A stretch of DNA of 64,000 nt from assembly GCA_035546635.1 (NCBI GenBank), contig DASZWJ010000013.1:61110-125109 (forward strand), in the 5' to 3' direction. The position numbers and the translations under genes are program-made. Numbering within the stretch: the stretch's first letter is position 1; every line of letters starts with the position of its first letter. Shown here piece by piece: positions 10,137-19,083 of the stretch. The DNA comes from Gammaproteobacteria bacterium. Its GTDB lineage: Bacteria; Pseudomonadota; Gammaproteobacteria; JAURND01. The notes under the pieces were generated by a model. The model was not told the DNA's origin and ran no database searches. It was given only the letters and a program-made list of their open reading frames with translations.

Positions 10137-11345
10137 TTAAAGGGGCTTATTATGCCTCTTGGTGCCTAGACGGAGCAAGTAATAACCACATATACCGGCT
10201 AAAAAAGATCCCATGATGACGCCAAAACGCACTAAAACTGGATAACCGGAATCCACATCATCAAAAGCTAATTGTCCTATGAAAAGGCTCATGGTAAACC
10301 CAACGCCACACAATACCGCAACGCCAAATATTTGCAACCAGTTGGCATCTTTTGGCATAGGAGCAATTCTGAAACGAACTGCCAACCAGGTTGAGATAAA
10401 AACCCCAATCGGTTTCCCTAAAAATAATCCTGCCATAATCCCTACAGAAAGCGGAGTAAATAATTCGCCAAACTTGAATCCTGCAAATGAAATACCCGCA
10501 TTGGCAAAACTAAACAGTGGCAATATTGCATAGGCTACCCAAGGGTGCAACTTTCTCTCTAACAAGTGTAGGGGAGATTGCCCACCCTCTTTTATTGGGA
10601 TAGTGAGCGCCAACAAAACGCCTGCCAGCGTGGGATGAATGCCAGACTTTAGTAGCAATACCCATAAAACTGCGCCCAATAGCAGATAAGGCCACAATCG
10701 GGTAACACCCATTTTATTCTGTAGCCATAATAAAGCCACACACAGCCCCGCTCCACCTAAAGCCACCCAGGAGATAGCGCCTACATAAAAAACGGCAATA
10801 ATAATAATGGCGCCTATGTCATCAAAAATCGCCAAAGCCATTAAAAACAATTTGACCGATAATGGGATTCTTTTGCCTACTAAAGCCATAATACCCAGTG
10901 CAAAGGCGATATCCGTCGCCGTAGGAATCGCCCAACCGCGCATTGCGAAGCTGTCATTATGATTGAATAGAGTATAAATCAGGGCCGGGGCTATCATTCC
11001 ACCCAATGCGGCAATGCCCGGCAAACTGACTTTAGCAAGTGAATTTAGTTCACCTAAGAGGACTTCACGTTTTATTTCCAAACCCACTAGCAGAAAAAAG
11101 ACCGCCATTAGCAAATCATCAATCAAAAAGATCACTGTGGTGGAGATATTAAATTGCCCTATTTCCCAACCGATGGGAGTGTGCAGCAGGTGCTGGTAAT
11201 GAACGCCTAGAGGAGAATTGGCGATAAATAATGCGGCAACGGCGGCAATAAAAAGAATGATACCGCTTGAGGATTCAAGCCGAATAAATTCGGCGATTAT
11301 CTGTAGCGGTTTGAGTATTCTTTTTTTGGGGGTGGGTGGATTCAT
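10137..11345 (-). CDS. nhaA: Na+/H+ antiporter NhaA
   Basis: Inner-membrane antiporter exchanging sodium for protons to hold pH and salt balance. The 402-residue protein has the expected set of about 12 hydrophobic helices. The adjacent aspartates of the ion site are in the motif FDDIGAI (about residues 172-173), and TDIAFALGIMALVG matches the conserved unwound helix. An N-terminal basic stretch (MNPPTPKKRILKPLQ) precedes the first helix. It lies upstream of pepN on the same strand. An alpha-carbonic anhydrase gene follows to the right, which also touches pH handling; a functional link is inference. Confidence 0.97.
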   Translation of the reverse strand: MNPPTPKKRILKPLQIIAEFIRLESSSGIILFIAAVAALFIANSPLGVHYQHLLHTPIGWEIGQFNISTTVIFLIDDLLMAVFFLLVGLEIKREVLLGELNSLAKVSLPGIAALGGMIAPALIYTLFNHNDSFAMRGWAIPTATDIAFALGIMALVGKRIPLSVKLFLMALAIFDDIGAIIIIAVFYVGAISWVALGGAGLCVALLWLQNKMGVTRLWPYLLLGAVLWVLLLKSGIHPTLAGVLLALTIPIKEGGQSPLHLLERKLHPWVAYAILPLFSFANAGISFAGFKFGELFTPLSVGIMAGLFLGKPIGVFISTWLAVRFRIAPMPKDANWLQIFGVAVLCGVGFTMSLFIGQLAFDDVDSGYPVLVRFGVIMGSFLAGICGYYLLRLGTKRHNKPL

Positions 11346-11395
11346 TGGTTATATTTTGGGTCATTTATAAATCTGTCGCCCCGAGCAAAGGCCTA

Positions 11396-11540
11396 TCCTC
11401 CTGAGCACAGCGCACTAGTGTCCGGTGAAATAGTCACTTTTTAGGCAACTCCCCTTCTCCCACAAGGGCAGAAGGAGGTGCGCCCAACCAAAAACAATTA
11501 TTCCCCAGACACTAGTAGAGCACAACGAAGGATGACAGCT
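11396..11540. repeat. CTGAGCGTAGCGAAGGATGACA-type repeat split by an insertion
   Basis: The two ends, CCTGAGCACAGCG (to 11412) and AGCACAACGAAGGATGACAG (from 11519), together make one copy of the palindromic repeat that is intact near 38240. The 106-base MITE-like element lies between them, flanked by the 9-base near-repeat AGCACAGCG / AGCACAACG. Confidence 0.65.
11413..11518. mobile_element. MITE-like element with CACTAGTGTCCGG terminal inverted repeats
   Basis: About 106 bases with no coding capacity. The left end reads CACTAGTGTCCGGTGAAATA; the right end, reverse complemented, reads CTACTAGTGTCTGGGGAATA, so the ends are imperfect inverted repeats of some 25 bases. The centre is the CCTTCTCCCACAAGGGcAGAAGG palindrome core. 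A 9-base direct repeat with one mismatch flanks it (11404-11412 and 11519-11527). A second copy lies at 53358-53460. No transposase is visible, so it would need one supplied in trans. Confidence 0.6.
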
Positions 11541-11604
11541 TTTGCTTCAAGATGACAGTCATTACTCAGGACGTAGCTTCCTACTAATCAATCTCTTCAA
11601 CTAA

Positions 11605-12393
11605 TTAATCTTCACTATGCTCATAAATGACACGCTGATTCAGCGGCTGTATGGGTCTTGCATTGCCATGAATCATATTGCTACGGAAAAACTCCAACTG
11701 CTCACTTGAAGCATTGAGGATTTTTTTCATCAATAACCAGGTTACTCCTTCCGTGCACGGAGGGGTAGTCAAAGACCCTGAGTATACAAAATAACCGCTA
11801 TGTTTGGGAATCAGCTGGGTGGGGTCAAAAACGACTCGGTTTTGTGAGGTTACGGCGTTGTTTTCAGGTTTTGGTAATGGAACGGCGAAGAGTTTTTGCA
11901 AATTTTTATTCACTTTACCTTCTTGAAAAAACACGCCAACGACTAAAAGTTTGCCCTGACTGTTTTTGTGAATAAAATGTACCTCAAGTGGATAAGTGAT
12001 TCTGGCAATTTGGTGTTCTGCCGGTGCATGGAAATGCAGACCTTGCAAATCATATCTTTCACCATCTAAAGTGATATATTCATTGCCGCCAGGTATAACC
12101 TCCACTGAAAAATCATGTTTATCCAAAACCCTACCAAAAATGCCGGTGCTATAATGAAACTCTATGTCTTTTTCAGTAGTGGCCACTGCGTGTTGTGAAA
12201 TGTTAATAGGTGATTGCGATTTTCCGGATGCGCAAAGTCTATATTCAGGCGCCAATGCGCTCCATTCTCCAGGTCCTAACTTTGCACTATAATCCCAATC
12301 AATTGCAGTTGGACCATGGGCTTGTGCTACAGACAGCACGCTCGCTGCTACTATTAAACTTTTAATTGCATTTTTGGTAATTTTTACAAACAT
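11605..12393 (-). CDS. Exported alpha-class carbonic anhydrase
   Basis: Interconverts CO2 and bicarbonate with release of a proton; probably periplasmic. 262 residues. An N-terminal signal peptide (KNAIKSLIVAASVLSVAQAHG, cleavage after AQA) precedes the alpha-CA domain, which starts with the typical W-Y segment (DWDYSAKLGPGEWSAL). The zinc histidines are in GLHFHAPAEHQ and LEVHFIHKN, the order expected for this class, and SGSLTTPPCTEGVTW is the conserved active-site strand. It stands alone between dnaQ and nhaA on the minus strand. Alpha-class enzymes exported to the periplasm are known in many pathogens; a role in pH or CO2 supply here is inference. Confidence 0.95.
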   Translation of the reverse strand: MFVKITKNAIKSLIVAASVLSVAQAHGPTAIDWDYSAKLGPGEWSALAPEYRLCASGKSQSPINISQHAVATTEKDIEFHYSTGIFGRVLDKHDFSVEVIPGGNEYITLDGERYDLQGLHFHAPAEHQIARITYPLEVHFIHKNSQGKLLVVGVFFQEGKVNKNLQKLFAVPLPKPENNAVTSQNRVVFDPTQLIPKHSGYFVYSGSLTTPPCTEGVTWLLMKKILNASSEQLEFFRSNMIHGNARPIQPLNQRVIYEHSED

Positions 12394-12485
12394 GTCTACT
12401 CTCCTTTTTGCCTAGATTTCTTTCATAGTTGGTTGTTACTGAATCTGCATTGTAAACTTATGTTGGGGTTTGGAGCCTTAAAGAG

Positions 12486-13199
12486 TCACAAGGTATCCCA
12501 AAGACAAGCTCCCCCGCTTATCTGTTTTATTGCCTCCAAACGCTGATGGTGCAGCTTAAGTTCTTCCGAGCTGGCTTTAATAACCTTTAACTGCCACGTA
12601 TTCTGACTAACTGGCACAAAGGCAGATTCAACCTGGGTTTCTTTACTTTCTGTAACAGCAGTTTCACCAAATAGCGTGGTTTGACCGCCTGTCATGGCTA
12701 GGTAAACTGTAGCTAAAAGGTGTGCATCTAATAAGGCGCCGTGAAAAGTACGGTTTGAATTATCTACACTGTAGCGACGACATAAGGCATCAAGGCTATT
12801 TTGTTGACCGGGGTGTTTTTTTCTTGCTAATACGAGGGTGTCTATCGTCGTACAATAATCCGCTATTTGTTTATATTGTGCCCCTGATTGTAATAATTCA
12901 CTATTTAGAAACGTTATATCAAATGGTGCATTATGGATAACCAGTTCAGCTCCTTGGATAAATTCTAACAATGAGCCGGCGATCTCATGGAACAAGGGCT
13001 TATCTGCTAAAAATGTTTCTGTGATGCCATGAATTGCTTGCGCTTCAGCGTCAATTTTACGTTGTGGACGGATATATTGATGATAATGGCGGCCAGTGAG
13101 TCTGCGATTGACCAGTTCTACCCCCGCCACTTCAATGATGCGATGACCATCGCTAACATTTAATCCTGTTGTTTCAGTATCTAGCACAACTTGTCGCAA
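12486..13199 (-). CDS. dnaQ: DNA polymerase III epsilon subunit (3'-5' proofreading exonuclease)
   Basis: Proofreading subunit of the replicative polymerase core. 237 residues. The Exo I motif is DTETTG (Asp7, Glu9), Exo II lies in HNAPFDITFLN, and Exo III is HGALLDAH, so all catalytic acids are present. The C-terminal 60 residues fit the tail that binds the alpha subunit. In E. coli dnaQ is next to rnhA; here an outer membrane protein gene and an intron remnant lie between them. Start ATG; a bidirectional hairpin at 13337 isolates it from the upstream gene. Confidence 0.96.
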   Translation of the reverse strand: MRQVVLDTETTGLNVSDGHRIIEVAGVELVNRRLTGRHYHQYIRPQRKIDAEAQAIHGITETFLADKPLFHEIAGSLLEFIQGAELVIHNAPFDITFLNSELLQSGAQYKQIADYCTTIDTLVLARKKHPGQQNSLDALCRRYSVDNSNRTFHGALLDAHLLATVYLAMTGGQTTLFGETAVTESKETQVESAFVPVSQNTWQLKVIKASSEELKLHHQRLEAIKQISGGACLWDTL

Positions 13200-13336
13200 G
13201 TGTATCTCTCCACAATATTATGGTCAAAGATGATACGGAATCACTATAAGTTTGTCTATATATAAAAAAATGGGAGTAGCAAAACAGAGGGTAAGCAGTG
13301 ACAGATTTTTCTGCGCTTTCGATGCTTTTTAGGCAA

Positions 13337-13371
13337 GCATACAAAAGGCGCTATAAGCGCCTTTTGTATGC
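13337..13371 (-). terminator. Strong bidirectional hairpin after the outer membrane protein gene
   Basis: Perfect 15-base arms (GCATACAAAAGGCGC) around the loop TATAA. The GC-rich stem is flanked by AAAA on one side and TTTT on the other, as in Rho-independent terminators. It lies about 80 bases past the stop of the 13453-14559 gene and before dnaQ. Confidence 0.85.
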
Positions 13372-13452
13372 CTGTTCCGGAGGTAACAACTTTTCAGGAC
13401 TTACTCCCCAGCTTGGTAAGCCAAGCTGAGGATTTATACAAGATTAACCTGC

Positions 13453-14559
13453 TTACATCTTGTAGTTGAGGCTGAGGTATGGACCATCAAACCCAACATC
13501 GCTGGTTTCTCTTGTCGTGTTGACACCATTTAACACACTGACGTTGTTGTGTAGCTTGTCAACAGCATTGAAGTACTGGGTCACTTGGTAACCACCTTCC
13601 AGCGTCAGAGCTGAATTGGTGCCAACTGTCCAAGTATAGTTCAAGCCAAGTCTAGCATCGAGTTCAGGCACAACGCGCCAAACATTGCTGCTGCTGTTAA
13701 TATCAAAACTGAATGGCTCATCACGACGTCTATCTTCTACATCAACAACGATATCAGTGTCGCTGCTGCTCTTAACTTTACCAACCAGTAAAGAACCAGC
13801 TACGCTACCTGTAACGCCAAAGCAGTCCCACACATTGTAGGCAGCTTGGAAACCTAAACGTGGTCCTAAACCGTTAAACTTGGAGTTAAAGGTATCTCGT
13901 TCACCGTAAACTAAGAACGGATCATCACGGTTTTCTCTTTGGTAGAAAGCACCGTAATTACTGGTTTGGTTCTGCTGAACATAAGCATAACGTAAACCAC
14001 CAAACAATCTGGTTTGCAGACGTGTACCAATATTCACGTATTGACCAACTGTCAGGTCAACGGCATCAAATTGGTTTTTAAGACTGGTGTTTGCACTGGC
14101 ATCACCAAATATTTCATCGCCAAATATATTTGGATTAATCAGAGGCACACCTGCGCCAGTCACTAATACTTCATTATCACCAATACCAGTGGAATTGGTG
14201 TTGGTGTCTTGGAAATGTGTCCAACTCAATTGAACATCATTGCCTGAATCCGGGAAAATGTAACCCAAGCCCACTCGGAAACCAAAATCATAGCTTGGAT
14301 TTACATTTTGAACGGATCTGTTATCGCTAAAATTAAAATGATCGCGACGCCCTCTATCTAAATCAATATCCTGCAACGTTGCATAGTCAGAGTTAATAAC
14401 ATCTGGTCTAACGAGCAGACCTTCTAATGTGATTTCAAGACCACTTTGCAAATTGGGGATATTGAGACTAAAAGGAGTCGCGTCTGTTGGCAGGGTAGCA
14501 TAAGCACCCAAAGAAGCCGTTAAACCAGCAGCGGCTAGAACTACGGAAAATTTCTTCAT
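13453..14559 (-). CDS. Legionella-type major outer membrane protein (Lpg1974/MOMP-like porin)
   Basis: Probable outer-membrane beta-barrel. The ATG at 14557-14559 is chosen over an upstream in-frame start at 14607 because it follows GGAGG at the right distance and begins a clean signal peptide (MKKFSVVLAAAGLTASLGAYA). That gives 368 residues. The mature part is a chain of alternating strands: YDFGFRVGLGYIFP, NDVQLSWTHF, FGGLRYAYVQQ, GLGPRLGFQAAYN, and it ends in LSLNYKM with the aromatic/hydrophobic C-terminus typical of barrel proteins. The motif set matches the Legionella outer membrane protein family (PF05150). It has its own terminator. Some members are abundant porins; the substrate here is unknown. 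Confidence 0.88.
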   Translation of the reverse strand: MKKFSVVLAAAGLTASLGAYATLPTDATPFSLNIPNLQSGLEITLEGLLVRPDVINSDYATLQDIDLDRGRRDHFNFSDNRSVQNVNPSYDFGFRVGLGYIFPDSGNDVQLSWTHFQDTNTNSTGIGDNEVLVTGAGVPLINPNIFGDEIFGDASANTSLKNQFDAVDLTVGQYVNIGTRLQTRLFGGLRYAYVQQNQTSNYGAFYQRENRDDPFLVYGERDTFNSKFNGLGPRLGFQAAYNVWDCFGVTGSVAGSLLVGKVKSSSDTDIVVDVEDRRRDEPFSFDINSSSNVWRVVPELDARLGLNYTWTVGTNSALTLEGGYQVTQYFNAVDKLHNNVSVLNGVNTTRETSDVGFDGPYLSLNYKM

Positions 14560-14911
14560 TTGTAACCTCCATGATGATTCCAAAGAACAGGTTTTATTAT
14601 TACACAATTGTTATGTATCCTCGGGATTCGCGTCCTGGGCAAGTATTAATCAAAATCTACCTTGATTAATCATTATCTCCAAAAAAGCCAAAATCCTACA
14701 CACACAACCTTGTGTTCGGCATATAGTAAACGGAATTTTAAAAAATGCAAGTTTTTTTTAAAAAATATTAAAACTCCTGCGCACAACGCCATTACTGGGT
14801 TTAATCCTTCCTGGCATTGAATAAATCAACATTAATTTAACATTCTGTTAAGTAATGCTGCTTTTTTAATACTTTGCAAGCAATTTTTAGCTACTCCCAC
14901 TTGTTCCAAGG
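14560..14911. other. AT-rich upstream region of the outer membrane protein gene
   Basis: About 350 bases without an ORF, very rich in A/T between 14720 and 14890. A short inverted repeat TTAATCAA ... TTGATTAA at about 14646-14672 could be an operator, but this is weak. A GGAGG ribosome binding site lies at its left edge. The right edge is the 3' end of the intron remnant. Confidence 0.45.
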
Positions 14912-15645
14912 GGTAGGTGAGTAGACCAGCGGAGCCCCCCGCTAGTCCCTCGCAGAACTGTACATAACCTTCTCAAGTTATACAGCTCCCGTTAAATGTT
15001 CACAGCTGTTATATCTGCTCTCCAGTGGGCGAATAAATACTTGTGCTTTTCTGCAAACATTTTCATACACGTTGCCACATATGTTTTCCGCTTGGAAAGA
15101 TTTTTATATTTCTTCATGCTCCATCTTGTCAGCGTTCCGTTTAGCCTTTCGAATACAGTCCTCAGCGCCGATTTGGTGCATTTTCCATAATGGTTAATCC
15201 CCCCTTTATCATTGGATTTATCCTTTTCGCTATTTCTTGCAAGCTCAGGTTCCTTTTGTTTCTTACATTAAGCTCCCGCATCTTTGCTGTGATGGCTTTC
15301 TTTGCTTTTGGCGATATTGCTGGTAGAAATCCAGTAAACACTTCCTTGGTTTTTCTGTTTTCTGCTCCCCTCATTCTAAATTCATACCCTAGGAATACAA
15401 ATTGTGTTGCACATCCTTGAGCTTCCTTTCGATTCCCATCTTTGCAATACACTATCTTCATCTTCGTCTTTTCTGGGTATATTTCGAGCTTGCACTCTTT
15501 AAACCTCTGCGCAAGTTCAGCTAATAGCGCTTCTGCTTCTGTCATCCGCATAGCGACTCCACTTCGACTCTAGATGCTTTCTTGTCATCCATTGGCCAAA
15601 CACATAATGCAAGTATATATTGCTCAATATCGGACTGGAGCACCA
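14912..15645 (-). mobile_element. Remnant of a group II intron (3' half)
   Basis: On the minus strand the fragment keeps the 3' part of a bacterial group II intron: the end of the maturase reading frame, then domain V at 14955-14988, exactly 34 nt, starting GAGCTGTA and ending TACAGTTC, then domain VI at 14924-14947 with a 9-bp stem (GACTAGCGG / CCGCTGGTC) and the 3' splice region near 14912. The RNA 5' half (domains I-III) and most of the reverse transcriptase are gone. The right boundary near 15645 is uncertain. It cannot self-splice or move. Confidence 0.85.
14992..15645 (-). pseudogene. Group II intron reverse transcriptase/maturase fragment (LtrA-like), two frameshifts
   Basis: Read from the right, the fragment gives SPILSNIYLHYVFGQWMTRKH... 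and the catalytic RYADD (about 15540-15555). It then loses frame and several residues and continues TEAEALLAELAQRFKECKLEIYPEKTKM. It shifts frame again near 15180-15190, between IKGGLTI and YGKCTKSALRTVF, and ends with the maturase (GIIM) segment LNGTLTRWSMKKYK ... FAHWRADITAVNI and a stop at 14992. These match the palm, thumb and X domains of intron-encoded proteins in order. The N-terminal half is missing. Clearly non-functional. Confidence 0.9.
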
Positions 15646-15707
15646 TACAAAAGAAGCATCTTTTAATTCTTCTACCCTTGCGGGAAAAGGAAAAACGCAG
15701 AAAGGTA

Positions 15708-16169
15708 TTAAAACCCCGCTAACAATTCATCAATCGCCTGATTTGCAAGCCTATCTGCAAGCGTATTTTCTGGATGTCCGCTGTGCCCTCGCACCCAATG
15801 CCATTTAATATCTGGATGACGCTGCACTTCTTGCTCCAAGCGCTCCCACAGATCCTTATTTTTAACAGGTTTTTTATCACTGCCGCACCAACCGTTCTGC
15901 TTCCATTTAGCTAGCCACACCGTCATGCCGTTGCGCACATATTGTGAATCGGTCGTGATTTCGACAACACAGGGGCGTTTTAATGACGCTAACGCAAAAA
16001 TCACAGCTGACAATTCCATGCGGTTGTTGGTCGTATGCAATTCGGCGCCATATAAATTTTTTTCATGGTCATCATAACGCAACAATGCGCCCCATCCACC
16101 GGGTCCAGGATTACCCCGGCAAGCTCCATCGGTAAAGATAAAAACAGTTTTACTATTGGTCAGTCGCAA
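15708..16169 (-). CDS. rnhA: Ribonuclease HI
   Basis: Degrades the RNA strand of RNA:DNA hybrids (R-loops, primers). 153 residues, normal length. The DEDD catalytic set is complete: Asp14 in [11 protein letters not shown], Glu52 in NNRMELSAV, Asp74 in TTDSQYV and Asp139 in NTLADRLA; the basic handle region [20 protein letters not shown] is present, and the flexible His loop is [10 protein letters not shown]. It lies 12 bases after yafS on the same strand, as in many gammaproteobacteria. Confidence 0.97.
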   Translation of the reverse strand: MRLTNSKTVFIFTDGACRGNPGPGGWGALLRYDDHEKNLYGAELHTTNNRMELSAVIFALASLKRPCVVEITTDSQYVRNGMTVWLAKWKQNGWCGSDKKPVKNKDLWERLEQEVQRHPDIKWHWVRGHSGHPENTLADRLANQAIDELLAGF

Positions 16170-16181
16170 AAATTTTACCCT

Positions 16182-16928
16182 TTATCGAATTCGCCCAAAC
16201 GAGCTATTAAACGCATGACGTTTACGGTAAGCCGACGATTTAATCGGAATCAGTGGCACTAGCCTTTTTTTAGCTACAATTAGGTAAACCGCACCACAAT
16301 TAGACCACAATAGACGCCCTATCACTTCTAAAGCCAATAGCCTTCGCAACCAGCGTTTAGAAGACAACGGCGGACGAAAGAACAATGTACGCACTTCTTC
16401 AACTTCAAACCCCTGATGGGCTAAACTGTGGCGCATACGCCATAAGGTATTAAATCGACCTCGCCACGGCAAAGTTTTACGCCGCCCCCAGCATTTCATT
16501 AAACCCCACAGGCTACAAGGATTAAACCCTAATATGATTAAATGTCCATCCGGCGTTAACGACAGTTGTGACTGCTGCAATACCTGTTCCGGTTTTGGCA
16601 CAAACTCCAGCACATGCGGCAACAAAATGACATCTATACTTTCGGGTAAAAACGGCCATTGATGGAATTTACCCTGTACACTCGGGCCGCGAAATACAGG
16701 TGCATATTCTGGACTGTAGCGGATTTTATGCCAAATGGGGCTTTTTTCGAATATAAAAGTCTCACTTGAGCCACCGACTTGCAGCAGATGACCCCCAAAA
16801 TATCTCGGCAGAATTTTATCTAATTCTTCCCGCTCCGCTAAAAGCAGTTCAGATCCCGGGAGAGACTGATACCACAAATCCATTTGTCTTAGAATGATTT
16901 CCATAGAATCATCTGTAAACTTTTGCAT
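16182..16928 (-). CDS. yafS: YafS-like class I SAM-dependent methyltransferase
   Basis: 248 residues with a Methyltransf_11-type core: GGHLLQVGGSS at the motif I position, SIDVILLPHVLEFVPKPEQVLQQ for motifs II-III, and DGHLIILGFNPCSLWGL. The motif I glycine loop (QVGGSSE) departs from the usual E-x-G-x-G-x-G. The C-terminus is basic. The gene sits between rnhA and the divergent gloB, the same place as E. coli yafS, whose substrate is not established. The 83-base gap to gloB must hold divergent promoters. Confidence 0.85.
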   Translation of the reverse strand: MQKFTDDSMEIILRQMDLWYQSLPGSELLLAEREELDKILPRYFGGHLLQVGGSSETFIFEKSPIWHKIRYSPEYAPVFRGPSVQGKFHQWPFLPESIDVILLPHVLEFVPKPEQVLQQSQLSLTPDGHLIILGFNPCSLWGLMKCWGRRKTLPWRGRFNTLWRMRHSLAHQGFEVEEVRTLFFRPPLSSKRWLRRLLALEVIGRLLWSNCGAVYLIVAKKRLVPLIPIKSSAYRKRHAFNSSFGRIR

Positions 16929-17011
16929 TGAGTTACCAGTTTTTTAATTTTTGCAACTTTTCAGCGTCGGGTTAAAATAAATACCTAGGCATTCACTATT
17001 GGATAGAATAC

Positions 17012-17797
17012 ATGCTGAAAATCCTCCCTATCCCAGCTTTCAAAGATAATTACATCTGGCTGATTATACACACAAGCACAGACCAATGTCTTATCGTAGA
17101 TCCTGGAGAAGCGCCACCCGTTTTATCCTCACTTCGGGAATACCGCTTAACACCTGTCGCGATTTTCCTAACGCATCACCACTATGACCATGTTAATGGC
17201 GTGGCGGAATTGCTGACTCACTATCCGGTGCCGGTTTTTGGTCCAGCCGCTGAAAACATCCCACAAGTGACCCATCCACTCTCAGGAAATGAAACCTTGA
17301 CGCTGAAAGAAATGGATTTAGAAGTGTCTGTCCTACCTATTCCCGGGCATACTCGTGCTCATATTGCCTATTATCTTGGCAACCATGTGTTCTGTGGTGA
17401 TACCTTGTTTACTGCAGGATGTGGACGTTTATTTGAAGGCACAGCTGTGCAAATGTTTCATTCACTTTCCCACTTAAAGGCGCTACCTGATGAAACGCTA
17501 GTCTATTGTGGTCATGAATACACTGGCCAAAATTTACAATTTGCAATCACTGTGGAGCCTCATAACCCAGATGTGATGGCTAGAATTTCTGCAACTAACC
17601 TCAAGCGGCAACAAAATTTACCGACAGTGCCGGCTACTTTGGCGCTTGAAAAGCTAACTAATCCATTTTTACGCTGCCAAGAAGCCTCGGTCAGGGCAGC
17701 CGCAGAAGCCTATGCGCAAATCTCCCTCTCTACCCCTGAAGCCGTATTTCGCACCCTCAGAACCTGGAAAGATTCTTTTAAAATCAATTCGTTATGA
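17012..17797 (+). CDS. gloB: Hydroxyacylglutathione hydrolase (glyoxalase II)
   Basis: Second enzyme of methylglyoxal detoxification: hydrolyses S-D-lactoylglutathione to lactate and glutathione. 261 residues. The metallo-beta-lactamase metal motif THHHYDHVNG (about residues 55-64) is intact, with further ligands in PGHTRAHIAYY, FCGDTLFTAGCGRLFEG and YCGHEYTGQN. The C-terminal substrate-binding helices include VRAAAEAYAQ and end FRTLRTWKDSF. ATG start, divergent from yafS, with mltD 69 bases downstream. Confidence 0.96.
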   Translation: MLKILPIPAFKDNYIWLIIHTSTDQCLIVDPGEAPPVLSSLREYRLTPVAIFLTHHHYDHVNGVAELLTHYPVPVFGPAAENIPQVTHPLSGNETLTLKEMDLEVSVLPIPGHTRAHIAYYLGNHVFCGDTLFTAGCGRLFEGTAVQMFHSLSHLKALPDETLVYCGHEYTGQNLQFAITVEPHNPDVMARISATNLKRQQNLPTVPATLALEKLTNPFLRCQEASVRAAAEAYAQISLSTPEAVFRTLRTWKDSFKINSL

Positions 17798-17866
17798 ATT
17801 AATGGCTGTATAAAAACTGTTCAAAGAGTTGACTTAGACTCCACCCTTGTGTAACATCAATGCCCA

Positions 17867-18976
17867 ATGAATTTACTAAAAACCAGCAAATTTATTCTGT
17901 GCAGCGTCTTGTGTAGCAGCTTATTAACCGCCTGCAGCCCCAACTCTGAGCTTTCATTAGCCAGCCTGGAGCAAAGCAGTATCGGTTCTGCCACTAGCAG
18001 CGATTCCATGTGGGCGAGCATGGGTCAACACTTTGCGCTCGACCATGAGATCAATCGTTCTGAGGTGAATACCCAGATTGCCTGGCTAACACATCACCAA
18101 CGCACTTTGTACCATACCCTGCAAACAGCAGCCCCCTATATTTCTTATGCCTATGAACAAACCAAAAAGCACGGGTTGCCTGCTGAACTGGCATTGCTGC
18201 CAATTATCGAAAGCGGTTTCAATCCTTATGCCCATTCCAAAGCCGGTGCGAATGGTATGTGGCAAATCATGCCCAATACTGCACCTAGGCTAGGTTTAAA
18301 AAATAATCGATCTTATGACGGCTGCCGCGATATTGTGGCTTCAACTGATGCTGCATTAAACTATCTTGCCTCTTTGCATCAAAGTTTTCACGGTGATTGG
18401 GAAGTGGCGCTGGGAGCCTATAATTGGGGTCCGGGTAATATGGAAAGTGCCGAACATCATCAATCGAAATGGTACAGAAGAGCGCGGTTCTGGGAATTAC
18501 ATTTACCTGCACAAACTGAAAAATATGTGCCCAAATTACTCGCTTTAGCCGAAGTCATTCAAAATCCCGTACGCTATCATCTGGAATTACCCGCCATCAG
18601 CGCTGCCCCGCAATTAGAACTGGTTAAGGTTGGTGCACGGACAGACCTGAAGCAGGTAGCTAAATCTTCTGGAATCAGTGTCAAAACCATGCAGCAGTTA
18701 AATCCCGGTTACCGCAATATGGCTACAGCAGCCAGCACACCTAACACTTTATTGGTGCCTGTCGACAAAGTACAAGCCTTAAAACCTACTACGCCTTTAA
18801 TTGCTGCAAAAAATCCTGAATCCGTTGCTTCACCTTCAGCAACCATCACCTTGGCCGCTAATACGCAGTCTAATCACAATACATTGCTAAACACCATATT
18901 AAAAGAAGGCCAATGGTTGGTCATTGGTGTTGCAAACATTCCTGGGCTTAATGTTGCTAGCGGTGATAGCACTTGA
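17867..18976 (+). CDS. mltD: Membrane-bound lytic murein transglycosylase D-like lipoprotein
   Basis: Cleaves glycan strands of peptidoglycan to anhydro-muropeptides. 369 residues. The lipobox LLTAC puts the lipidated cysteine at residue 23. The SLT domain contains the catalytic Glu115 in LLPIIESGFNPYA, then GANGMWQIMPNTAPRLGL, VASTDAALNYLASLH and LGAYNWGPGN. One LysM-like segment (LVKVGARTDLKQVAKSSGISVKTMQQLNPGY) follows at about 253-300; E. coli MltD has 452 residues and two LysM. The last 60 residues are Ser/Thr/Ala rich and do not look like a second good LysM. Position after gloB matches E. coli. Confidence 0.92.
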   Translation: MNLLKTSKFILCSVLCSSLLTACSPNSELSLASLEQSSIGSATSSDSMWASMGQHFALDHEINRSEVNTQIAWLTHHQRTLYHTLQTAAPYISYAYEQTKKHGLPAELALLPIIESGFNPYAHSKAGANGMWQIMPNTAPRLGLKNNRSYDGCRDIVASTDAALNYLASLHQSFHGDWEVALGAYNWGPGNMESAEHHQSKWYRRARFWELHLPAQTEKYVPKLLALAEVIQNPVRYHLELPAISAAPQLELVKVGARTDLKQVAKSSGISVKTMQQLNPGYRNMATAASTPNTLLVPVDKVQALKPTTPLIAAKNPESVASPSATITLAANTQSNHNTLLNTILKEGQWLVIGVANIPGLNVASGDST

Positions 18977-19083
18977 GGTAAGCACTAACAGCCGCTCCGA
19001 GAGAAAGGAAGCCATTGAGGTATAAACAACGATACGATACATTAGGCGAAAACAAAATCTATCGTTAATTCACAGGATATTTC

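Noticed and set aside
14996..15190. Plus-strand ORF of 64 residues
   Set aside because: It is the complement of the maturase C-terminus (RWSMKKYK ... FAHW).
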